Positions 1 through 6,929 of a stretch of DNA of 11,526 nt are shown in pieces. The stretch lies in the NCBI GenBank assembly GCA_958430865.1, contig CAUDNR010001676.1:1-11526 (forward strand). Direction: 5' to 3'. Positions within the stretch are counted from its first letter, which is position 1; each line of letters begins with the position of its first letter. A program made the position numbers and the translations under genes. A model generated the notes under the pieces. It saw only the letters and a list, made by a program, of their open reading frames with translations. It made no database searches and was not told where the DNA came from. This DNA is from Entrophospora sp. SA101. Taxonomy: Eukaryota > Glomeromycota > Glomeromycetes > Entrophosporales > Entrophosporaceae.

Positions 1-29
1 TGTTTTTGTAAAAGATCTTCAAGCCAATA

Positions 30-129
30 AAATTTGATTTTTGTGTGATTGTTTGGAGGGTGATCGTCATAAAATTTAGCCAATGAAATCAAAATCACAA
101 TGTGATAAACGAATGTCCATTATGCTGCC
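30..129 (+). repeat. Left arm of window-scale inverted repeat
   Basis: This stretch matches the reverse complement of 11440-11526. Shared blocks in order are AAATTT-ATTTTTG-GTGAT, a TGGAGGG block, GATCGTCA, then ATTTAGCCAATGAAATCAA (identical in both), then ATGTCCAYTATGCT. The left copy carries about 19 extra bases between the CCAATGAAATC block and the ATGTCC block. A 17-base piece ending in ATGCTG recurs at 5164-5180 with two mismatches. I see no coding potential. It is a dispersed repeat family or a degenerate terminal repeat; which one cannot be told from one window. Confidence 0.7.
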
Positions 130-841
130 TATTACTCTTTGTGCAATTCCTAATACTAACAGTGCTAATGCTAAACACTGTCAGCACACAGCCTAAGATT
201 ATAAAGTAAATGATGTGTATACAACTGCTCTAGCCGAGGTGTCCCAAAGGTAGAGTAGTGTTTATTTAAGATGGAGGTTGCTTTTCAGCAAAAGTTTGTT
301 AAAGGTTTATTTATTAAAGATCAGATTATTATTGTAAAAGTGTTATGTGTCTTTATTAGCAACAATTATTTTGGTACAAGGTTATTATTGAATTATTATT
401 ATTATTGTATCATGAACATGATGATTCTCACTTGGTCTAAACCAAGCCTTTTTATACCTCTTGGGGTATTACAAATAACATGACCTTTACAATGTTTTGT
501 CCAATAAAATATGCTTATTAATCCTACCTTCTGTATTACTAGCTTACTAATTGCTAATTACTAATGCTACTAAATATTTGGGTCAACTGAACAATACAAA
601 TAATTTGATTAATAATTCAAAGTAAATATTGATGTCATAAAAGAAGCTAAATATAAAAATGGCGCAGCAGATACACAAAACATTAGAAATGATGTCATTA
701 TCATGTGATTTCCGCAGCAAGTTGGTTTCGATTGATCGATAAGGCCGGAACTTCTTCAGTCCTCGTTTACAACCTCACAGTATAATTAACCAAAAAAAAT
801 AGAGATGTTGTGAATCAGAATCAAATTGAAATTTATAATTA
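130..841. other. AT-rich non-coding stretch, no supported gene
   Basis: No reading frame here looks like a protein. Visible structure is limited to an ATT-rich microsatellite near 390-407, a small hairpin at about 431-447 (CTTGGT, loop, ACCAAG), and a near-palindrome AATGATGTCATT at about 688-699. A 27-codon ATG frame at 659 follows a TATAAA-like string but is too short to support. The stretch could be an old LTR or other repeat, but I found no matching second copy in the window. Confidence 0.5.
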
Positions 842-852
842 CAGTCGACCCC

Positions 853-899
853 CTCTAAGTACATCCCCCTTGGGAATGAGTGATAGCGTGCACTTAGAG
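853..899. repeat. Subterminal hairpin inside the left transposon end
   Basis: CTCTAAGTACA at 853-863 pairs with TGCACTTAGAG at 889-899 with one mismatch, across a 25-base loop. The arm is the same sequence as the terminal repeat itself, so the end carries an inverted extra copy of its own end motif. Repeated transposase-binding sites near the tip are known for Tc1/mariner relatives; this role is inferred here. Confidence 0.6.
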
Positions 900-980
900 A
901 AACAAAGCATTTCATTGGTTTCACGTGACTCCAATAAAGAATAAATTTATAACATTATCACTAAAAAAAATTTTATATAA

Positions 981-1139
981 TTATTGATTAAGATAAGATT
1001 CTATTGTAGTTTGCCTCATTGTATTTATTGTTTTCAAACTAATATATCTATCAAGAGAATTAACCAGTTTTATTTGTTGACTAGAATAAACAAAATTCAT
1101 ATTTTGAGAATTAGATAAAGTTACTCTTTTTGGAGACAT
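981..1139 (-). pseudogene. C-terminal transposase remnant with PIP-box-like tail
   Basis: A 52-codon frame opens at ATG 1139 and ends at TAA 981-983, about 140 bases from the transposon tip at 842. It starts MSPKRVTLSNSQ, a basic N-terminus that could be the start of a CENP-B/psq-type DNA-binding domain (weak, from memory). It ends RQTTIESYLNQ. QTTIESYL fits the PCNA-interacting PIP-box pattern Q-x-x-I-x-x-Y-x, although the second aromatic position is leucine. The last 83 bases match 5250-5332 with only 7 differences, and the protein frame is kept in both, which supports real coding descent. Inferred: an internally deleted transposase joining the start and end of the protein. No catalytic domain remains. 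Confidence 0.55.
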
Positions 1140-1299
1140 TTTATTTAGAAGCAATAAATGAATAAAATATTTAATGAGATGAGTATGAGTGCAAAAATTA
1201 GATAGTTGGGTATGTAAGAGTATATATTATTTTTAAAGTTGGTTACAAGAAATTAGTTATTAAATAAAATTCTTGATTCATGTCTTATTTATAATAATT

Positions 1300-1434
1300 T
1301 CAACTACATAAGCTTCTTTGTCTGCATTCTTGTACTTTTGTTTTAATAACCTTTGTATCTATTAAAAAGAAAGAATTCTTTATTTCCTTGTCACTTAATA
1401 AAAATGAACACCTCTTACAAAATAATTCTGTCAT
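1300..1434 (-). pseudogene. Short Cys-rich coding remnant (CxxC...ECRQR)
   Basis: A 44-codon frame from ATG 1434 to TGA 1300-1302. It begins MTELFCKRCSFLLSDKEI and ends VQECRQRSLCS. The C6-x2-C9 pair followed by a Cys near residue 37 in an ECRQR context resembles a short zinc-binding module that is common in Glomeromycete proteins (from memory, unchecked); the expected first Cys of the second pair is missing. Composition (Cys, Arg, Asp, Glu, Gln) is unlike random translation of such AT-rich DNA. It lies inside the 842-2006 element on the same strand as the other remnants. It could be a first exon, a fragment or chance. Confidence 0.4.
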
Positions 1435-1465
1435 ACTAATAAATTTAATTCTTTACCTTTTACTA

Positions 1466-1612
1466 ATTATAAATTAACTCTCCTGCACTTTGTTGATTAG
1501 CTCTCAAATAATTTAAAAAATATGAAACCAAAAATGGATGATTAAGTTTTTCTGCTAATATTTGAAAACTTTTATTTTCTAATTCTTTAACATTTATATT
1601 CTTTATTATTAT
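1466..1612 (-). pseudogene. Unrecognised coding-like remnant, no start codon
   Basis: A frame open for 49 codons on the minus strand, between a TAA at 1613-1615 and a TAG at 1463-1465. It contains a stretch reading LNHPFLVSYFLNYLRANQ followed by QSAGELIYN, with Pro, His, Gly, Arg and Gln not expected from low-complexity AT DNA. There is no in-frame ATG. It lies between two exact copies of a 16-base sequence (1441-1456 and 1625-1640). I do not recognise the family. It may be an exon piece of the transposon protein or a captured fragment. Confidence 0.33.
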
Positions 1613-1837
1613 TTACTAAGTATAAAATTTAATTCTTTACAAAAAATCAATTCTTTAAAGAAAAAGTATTTTAATTTAATAACGTCGCACGATTTTTATT
1701 GGACAACGATCACGTGAAAGTCACGGGAGTTCACTTATAGTGGGAGTTTTATATATATGGGAATGAAAAAGGACCATGCAGTGCAGGGTAGTGTTCCATG
1801 TCGCAATCCAAAAAAGGAAACAAAATGGTTGTAAAGG

Positions 1838-1893
1838 TGGTTGCAACCAGTGGTTGCAATTGTTTTTATATGACGCAAAGATGGTAGCAACCA
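1838..1893. repeat. Cluster of GGTTGCAACC palindromes
   Basis: TGGTTGCAACCA at 1838-1849 is a perfect 12-base palindrome. TGGTTGCAA repeats at 1851-1859, and TGGTAGCAACCA at 1882-1893 is the same palindrome with one change. They lie in the 5' subterminal region of the 842-2006 element. Such spaced palindromes suit a dimeric DNA-binding protein, possibly the transposase; no function can be proved here. Confidence 0.55.
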
Positions 1894-1938
1894 TCATCAA
1901 AAGTTGCAGCCGGTATCCTTAGTGCAGGGGGAAAGGGG

Positions 1939-1992
1939 GTGTGCACTTATCTCTAATTCCCGAGCTTGGGAATGAATGAAAGTGTGCACTTA
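1939..1992. repeat. Right-end direct repeats around an ATTCCC palindrome
   Basis: GTGTGCACTTA occurs at 1939-1949 and again at 1982-1992 just inside the right tip. Between them, ATTCCC (1956-1961) and GGGAAT (1968-1973) form an inverted pair around GAGCTT. The left tip has the related TTGGGAATGAGTG string. The arrangement resembles the inverted/direct-repeat ends of some Tc1/mariner relatives. Confidence 0.55.
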
Positions 1993-2008
1993 GAGGGGGT
2001 TGACTGTA

Positions 2009-2362
2009 AAAACGTAATTCTCTTGTTTTTCTTTTTTGTTCTTATGTTTTTAATAAATAAATATAACCATTACATGGAAAATAATATGAAAACTTAATAA
2101 TCCACAGCTGCTAAAGAGTAACCTTTTTTTTTTACTTAAATAAAGGCAAAAAAAAATTATAATATGTTCTCTGAGATTTATTTATTTGTATGGTGCAGGT
2201 CACACTAACACATCAAATAAAAATCAAAGCTAGATAGGGAAATTAACCTTAATTCCTAACTATACATGAAGTCGAAATTAAAAACCCCAAAGTTGAAATG
2301 TTTTGACTTGAGGCAACTACATGGTATAAATCAGCATGGTGACATTCATTTATTCCACAAAA
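2009..2362. other. Gap between transposon end and broken gene
   Basis: AT-rich sequence with short A and T runs and no recognisable gene. It is the region downstream of the minus-strand broken gene that ends at 2363, so it would hold that gene's 3' untranslated part. A plus-strand frame at 2266-2463 overlaps the antisense of that gene and is not supported. Confidence 0.5.
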
Positions 2363-4958
2363 TCATAAAATGTTACACAGAAAAAATTTATTTGATTTTG
2401 AAATGCATACAACGCGTTTTAAATCCTCTTTTAAAATTAATTCTTCAGACCCCTCCAAATTAATATTATCTTCATTATCTATAGTATTTTCATCCTCCTC
2501 TTCATCTTCTTCATCTAATATGGATGTATTGTCTAAACTTTCTAATCTATTACTATATAAATACTCAATGCCACTCAATAAATAATCAAGACAATGTTGA
2601 CATTTAAACTATAGATTTTGAAGACACCGATAATGATATTCATGACCACAAATTAATATGCAATTATCATCATTGTAGTCATCTGCTATTTCACAATTTT
2701 TGTAATCACAGCAGGAATCAAAACTGGGCAGATAATTGGTACAATAACCGGTTGGTAATGTAGCTACCTTCATTTCTATGTTGAATGTTGGAAATAAATA
2801 GATTTTGTCATCTAATTTTGGTATTTTTTTAGATGTATTTAGATTAGTTAATATTTTTTGAAAAAATTCAATTAGAAATAGAACTGACTTCTTAACCATA
2901 TTATCAAGACTCTTTTTTTTAAATGGGTAATTTTTTTTGGTTATAAATGGATCCATAAAATTTGAATTATGTCTATTGCTATCCAAATTAATTGCATTTT
3001 TCTTAAAGTTTCTATATTAAAATTTTTGCCAGCTGTATAGCATTGGATCAAGCTATGAAAATTTTCAACAAAATATTCATTAAATGCATTGTACATTGGG
3101 TGTTCTATACTTTGCCAATATAAAACATCAGAAAGAAAAGCTAACATTATTTTATTATAATTTTTTCTTTCAAAATATTTCATAATAGACCACAACTGAA
3201 AAATTGTTGATATATATTCATCAAAATGACCTTCCTGAAACAAAATTGCATAAACATCCAAACAAGCTGGTATTATATTATCAAATAGATTTAAAAAGGT
3301 TCTGTACTCAATATCTTTGTTATTTTTAAATTTTCTTAAAATTGTTTTTCTAATGATCATCCATCTAGAGTGAGCAAGGTAAAGCAAAAGATCTGTCATC
3401 CATGGTTGAGGTTTCTTTGGAAGATTTTTTCTCTTTTAAAAACTTCTTTATAAAAAATATTAAAAAATTGATAATACATTTTTATAGTGGTTTCTCTTGT
3501 ACTCAGAGAGACATGCAAAGGACCTAATAAAGGAACCAAATGCAAAATCTTTTCTGGAATATTTGATGAATCACCATATCTCCTTTGAAGAGTAATTGCT
3601 TTACAATGATAATATTCTCCAGGATAATCTGCTGGTACAGGTATTATATTTTCTGATTGATAATCACTGAGTACTAGTGAATTGATAAAAAGGTAGATTG
3701 CTTGAAGGTAATTATCCAAAGATTTTAATTCCTGAGGAATAAAATCAAATATTTTAATAACTTTAATTTCTTGTGTTCTGGATGGGTGATTTGGAAATCA
3801 GGATCATAACTATGAGCTGTTAAAAAATTAATTGTTTCTTCTGTAAATTTTGAAGAATCAGCTATACAGAGCCATGATGACTTTTGATAAATATAACTGA
3901 TTTCCAACTTTGACATATATTCAAATTGCAATGCCCAAGAAACTAAATCAACATCAACATTCATGGGATTATGCACCTGCTCATCTAATGGTGATATATA
4001 TGGCAAAGGTAATACATTTGGAGTATAGATCATGGTAGTTTCCATATGAGCAACATTTGATAGATTTTCATCAATTGGATTTTGGGATTGATGGATGTCA
4101 TGATAATCATCAATAAGGAATATAATTAATGAATTAATTTTTGTATTAAGATATTTAAAAACACTATCTTCATGATTTAAAAGAATTTCATTTTTTTTTT
4201 CTTGAACCGTTTTATAGGTGGATGCAATACCCAAGTTTGCTAAAGTATTAATACCTGATGTAGATGTACCAGTATTTGACATATATAGAGCTATTTGATT
4301 TTTGACTGAACTGACATGCTTGTTTCTAAGGCTAGCTATTTGGTAACAGAGAACCATTACTTTTCTTTTTAGGCTTATTTCTGTAGAGGAATTTTTTGAA
4401 GAAGGGTTCATGCTTTGATATAGCATATCAAAAAAGCCTTTTAATGAAGAATCTCTTTCTTCAATCATTTATACAAATTCATCAGGATCATTAATAATTA
4501 CATTTTTTTCATCAGAAAATTGCATGCATCTAAAAATTAATTTATTTAAATAAGTAATAGGCATAATAAAATTAATTTTAAAAAACAAAATAATAATAAT
4601 AAAATTAATTTATTTAATTAATATTAAATTGATATACCTTTAATATGTTGATTTGATGGTCTAGTAATCTTTTCTACTTCTGCTTTTAATTCTACAATTG
4701 ATTTTGTAAACTAGTATTTGCTTCTACTTCCATTTCAATTGGTTTTCTTATTTTATATGGCACATCTTCAGTTTTTTTTTTATATCTATTATGTCTATTG
4801 TATGCTATATGAGAATTATAGCATTTAGAACATATTCTTTCGCCTATATTTAATTCATAACCTACTAGTTCAGCTTTTTCTTTTCCTTGTTCTGAAATAT
4901 TTCACCATTTAGAGTCATCTTTTTCTATTTTGCAAACAGAACAAAAACCAACAGGCAT
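2363..4958 (-). pseudogene. Broken multi-domain gene: zinc module, acidic core, RING-H2
   Basis: I see one ancestral protein of about 830 codons, read minus strand from ATG 4956-4958. Exon 1 encodes CSVC near residue 6 and a later CSKC (C-x2-C pairs) and is cut by TGA 4902-4904 and a frameshift near 4700-4720. An intron follows (4637 to 4530). Exon 2 has TAA at 4469-4471, then an open frame 4468-3725 with FLIDDYHDIH and HNPMNVD. A shift near 3770-3790 leads to PVPADYPGEYY and LLGPLHVSLSTRE. A shift in the T run 3425-3430 leads to FDNIIPACLDVYA and LAFLSDVLYW. A shift in the T run 2997-3001 leads to ATLPTGY and the RING-H2 signature LICGHEYHYRC. TAG 2609-2611 is followed in frame by FKCQHC and an acidic tail. 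From memory it matches a large uncharacterised Rhizophagus protein family. A DDE/RNase-H-like transposase core is only a hypothesis. Confidence 0.78.
4530..4637 (-). other. Retained GT-AG intron of the broken gene
   Basis: On the minus strand the sequence begins GTATATC after AAAG and ends TTTTTAG before ATGCATGC. It is about 108 bases long and almost pure A and T, unlike the flanking coding remnants. The phase is one base out of register with the downstream frame, so a further small indel or a different junction is likely. A retained intron argues that this copy moved or duplicated as DNA, not as a retroposed mRNA. Confidence 0.6.
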
Positions 4959-5233
4959 TTTAGTAATGACTTGTAAATCAAGAAATAAAAATTGTTACTT
5001 CGAATGGATCCAGGTGGATCCAGGAATATTGAAGTGAAAAGAGTATACTTGTAAAATTTGAAAGGTTGTTATTTAGTGTACTTGCACCCACCTCATAAGT
5101 GTAACCCATCGTTTATTCTAAAACAATTGAAAAATGACAGACATAATATAAATAATATAAAAGGAATGTCCACCATGCTGTATAAATCAGTTTTGACCTT
5201 ATTTCAACCCTATTTTGACCAGATCTGCAAATA
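4959..5233. other. Upstream region of the broken gene; junction of repeats
   Basis: This holds the former promoter side of the minus-strand broken gene. TGGATCCAGG is present twice in perfect tandem (5005-5014, 5015-5024). A 17-base string at 5164-5180 recalls the ATGTCCAYTATGCTG block at 111-127. No gene is seen. Confidence 0.5.
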
Positions 5234-5332
5234 GTGTATATTCCTAATGGTCAATTCTCTTGATATATATATTAGTTTAAAAACAATAAATACAATGAGG
5301 CAAAGTACAATGAAATCTCATCTTAATCAATA
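5234..5332 (+). pseudogene. Second copy of the transposase C-terminal remnant
   Basis: Bases 5250-5332 match the minus-strand remnant ending at 981 at 76 of 83 positions, in the same reading frame. The translation includes SLDIYISLKTINTMRQ and ends at Asn-Gln. The PIP-box-like region has decayed to QSTMKSHL. The ancestral TAA stop seen in the other copy is interrupted here exactly at its TA by the CAGTCAAACC end of the nested element, so the frame appears to run on into transposon DNA. The parent copy's other (5') end is not visible: homology fades at about 5234. Confidence 0.65.
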
Positions 5333-5409
5333 CAGTCAAACCTCATCACAGCAGATTGATGGTACCAGTAAGGTTGTGGGTGAAACTCCTCCAGAAGTCA
5401 ATCAACTGA

Positions 5410-5538
5410 GTTTTGACAGGTTACACATTAATTGTTTATTAGAGTTTTGGCAGAGTTTTGCATGTGGGGGTTTTGTCAATCATCAGGGTTTTGACAAGGT
5501 ATATACTAATTGTTCATTAAAGTTTTGACAGAGTTTTG
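5410..5538. repeat. Two 51-bp direct repeats rich in GTTTTGACA
   Basis: Bases 5410-5460 and 5488-5538 align end to end: GTTTTGACAGG..., ATTAATTGTTTATTA, GAGTTTTG in the first, with a few substitutions in the second. More GTTTTGRCA words occur around them up to about 5560. An apparent plus-strand frame through this region is a by-product of the repeat. Confidence 0.7.
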
Positions 5539-5575
5539 ACAGTCACTGAGAGGTTTTGGCAAGCAACCTTATGTA

Positions 5576-5750
5576 CCAGCCAAAAAAATTCATTGTGACA
5601 AGAAACTGCTATGGTGATGATCATGATTGACAAAAAATTATTTTAATACAGTCAAACCTTGACAGCAGATTCATGGTTCCAGCCAAAAACAATCTGTTAT
5701 GACAAGAAATCTGCTGTGGCAAAATTTATGATTGGCAAAAAATTTTTTAA
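5576..5750. repeat. Two ~72-bp copies beginning CCAGCCAAAAA
   Basis: Bases 5576-5646 and 5679-5750 share CCAGCCAAAAA, TGACAAGAAA, CTGCT-TGG, ATGATTG-CAAAAAATT and TTTTAA in the same order. The second copy is preceded by a full copy of the element's terminal motif (5649-5684). Confidence 0.7.
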
Positions 5751-5907
5751 TAATAATAATCTAAAATACAGAAATAAATGTATACATGCAGCAATTAAAA
5801 TTATTTGTTGTAATATTTGGTTGTATTAGTTTTTCCATTTTTCTTTTCAATGATTTAAATGCTTTAAATTATTTATAATCTAATTGACTTTATTATCAAT
5901 TGTTTTA

Positions 5908-6272
5908 TTTTAGAAACTTGGAAAATTTTGTTACTTGTACACATTCAGATAAATAATCTATCAATTGTTGGTTTATTAATATATTTTTAGTATTTTGTTA
6001 CTCTCAAAAATTTGGACAAATAATCTATCAATTGTTTGTTTATTGATTTATTGATTTATTTTAGAAACTTGGAAAAGTTTGTTACTTGCAAACATTTGGA
6101 CAAATAAGCTATCAATTGTTTGTTTATTGGTTTATTTTAGAAACTTGGAAAAAGTTGTTACTCACAAACATTTGGACAAATAATCTATCAATTGTTTGTA
6201 TTGTATATTTTAGAAAATTTGTTACTCATAAATATTTGGATAAAATTGTTTGTTTTATTGCTTTATTTTAAT
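5908..6272. repeat. ~75-bp minisatellite, about five units
   Basis: Units begin TTTTAGAAACTTGGAAAA at about 5908, 5985 (altered), 6059, 6135 and 6208, with spacings of 77, 74, 76 and 73 bases, and a shortened last unit ends near 6267. Each carries GTTACT, ATTTGGACAAATAA and CTATCAATTGTTTG. A 61-codon plus-strand frame at 6086-6271 only reads through the repeat and is not a gene. Confidence 0.8.
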
Positions 6273-6518
6273 ACTGACCTTTGATTAAAATAATCTATTT
6301 GATTATTATTTTATTTTATCAATTTTGGTAATTTGGTAAATTTCATAATTTATATGTCACATGAATCCACTGTGATAAGACTAGTAGCCATATAGAAAGA
6401 CCCCCATCAAAAATCCATTTGTGGAACAAATTTATTAATAATAAAAAAAGGGCCAATATTTAAATCTGTTGTAACAAGAAATCCACTGTGGCAAGGTCCA
6501 CTGTGATGAGGTTTGACT

Positions 6519-6623
6519 AATTATAAGTAATAATAATTTTTTATTAGTGTCACATGCAACCAATGAAATATTTTGTTTCTCCAAGTACCATTTCAAGAGG
6601 GCGCATTTAGAGGGGGTTGACTG
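6519..6623 (+). mobile_element. 3' end of second pogo-like copy
   Basis: This is the continuation of the remnant at 5234-5332 beyond the nested insertion. It matches the reverse complement of about 842-980: ATTATA, then GTCACATG, AACCAATGAAA, TTTGTTTCTCCAAGT, and the tip AGAGGGGGTTGACTG followed by TA at 6624-6625. It is therefore the same end of the same family as position 842, in the opposite orientation. The tip lies 306 bases upstream of the Rab5 start codon. Confidence 0.72.
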
Positions 6624-6929
6624 TATATATGTAAATAAAACGATCTGCGAAATAAAGTAATGGCGAAAATGATCGACGTAAAAATGTCATCATGATGATC
6701 TCCCTCCCCCCTCACCAAAATGTGATTTTAACATTTTACGTAGTTGTTTGCCAACATTTTGGTCACAACCAATTAAAGAGCATTAATTGGTCATTATAAT
6801 AATAAGCAATTAATGTTTAATTGGCAAATACTTTTTTTTTTAAAAAAAAATAATTTCTTTTTTTCCTTTCTCGACTATAAATTCGTAAAAAAAGAATTAA
6901 ATAAAACTCCTCATAAAAAAAAACTTTAA
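6624..6929 (+). promoter_or_regulatory. Rab5 upstream region with paired CCAAT boxes and TATA-like box
   Basis: ACCAATTAA (6768-6776) and TTAATTGGT (6783-6791) form a perfect 9-base inverted repeat around six bases, giving one CCAAT box on each strand; another ATTGGC lies at about 6820. A pyrimidine-rich run at 6855-6872 precedes TATAAA at 6876-6881, 54 to 49 bases before the ATG. Position -3 of the start codon is A. CCAAT boxes bind the NF-Y/HAP complex in fungi; use here is inferred. ACGTAAAAATGT near 6676 and ACATTTTACGT near 6731 form a further loose inverted pair. Confidence 0.55.

Larger units (their letters stand above)
842..2006 (-). mobile_element. Degenerate TA-flanked DNA transposon, pogo/Tc1-mariner-like
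   Basis: Seen: the ends read CAGTCGACCCCCTCTAAGT on the left and the inverse of CAGTCAACCCCCTCTAAGTG on the right, each flanked by TA (840-841 and 2007-2008). Both subterminal regions carry a CACGTG palindrome (922-927, 1711-1716) close to a CCAATAAA string, and both contain extra copies of the GTGCACTTA end motif. Three short coding remnants lie inside on the minus strand, so 2006 would be the 5' end and 842 the 3' end. Known: TA target duplication with CAG-type ends is typical of the IS630/Tc1/mariner/pogo superfamily. Inferred: a decayed, probably internally deleted pogo-like copy. The left end resembles 6623 more closely than 2006, so the pairing of ends is not certain. Confidence 0.62.
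5333..6518. mobile_element. Nested TA-target element, MITE-like
   Basis: The left tip is CAGTCAAACCTCATCACAGC; the right tip reads, inverted, AGTCAAACCTCATCACAGTG. TA flanks the left tip (5331-5332), and TAATTATA follows the right tip at GAC. Comparison with 981-986 gives the empty site CAA-TA-ATTATA, so insertion was at TA. The final bases of the right tip (expected CTG) have been lost or changed. There is no transposase gene; the content is tandem and reiterated repeats. The left-tip motif recurs at 5649-5684, and a motif with the core ACAAGAAAT-CTGTGGCAA recurs at about 5597, 5699 and 6472, so the element has grown by internal duplication or by a second nested insertion. Confidence 0.72.

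Noticed and set aside
271..483. 70-codon plus-strand frame starting MEVAFQQKF
   Set aside because: Hydrophobic, Tyr/Ile/Leu/Asn-rich translation running through an ATT microsatellite, with no domain and no intron context.
659..742. 27-codon frame starting ATGGCGCAGCAG after a TATAAA-like string
   Set aside because: Too short, and the TATA-like word sits directly against the ATG, so it cannot be its promoter.
2370..2585. Plus-strand frame with a Ser run
   Set aside because: Antisense of the acidic Glu/Asp tail of the minus-strand broken gene.
5247..5528. 93-codon plus-strand frame taken as one gene
   Set aside because: Only the first ~28 codons are descended from coding sequence; the rest reads into the nested element and its 51-bp repeats.
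6086..6271. 61-codon plus-strand frame
   Set aside because: Reads through the 75-bp minisatellite; the repeated words NLSIVCIV-like come from repeat units.
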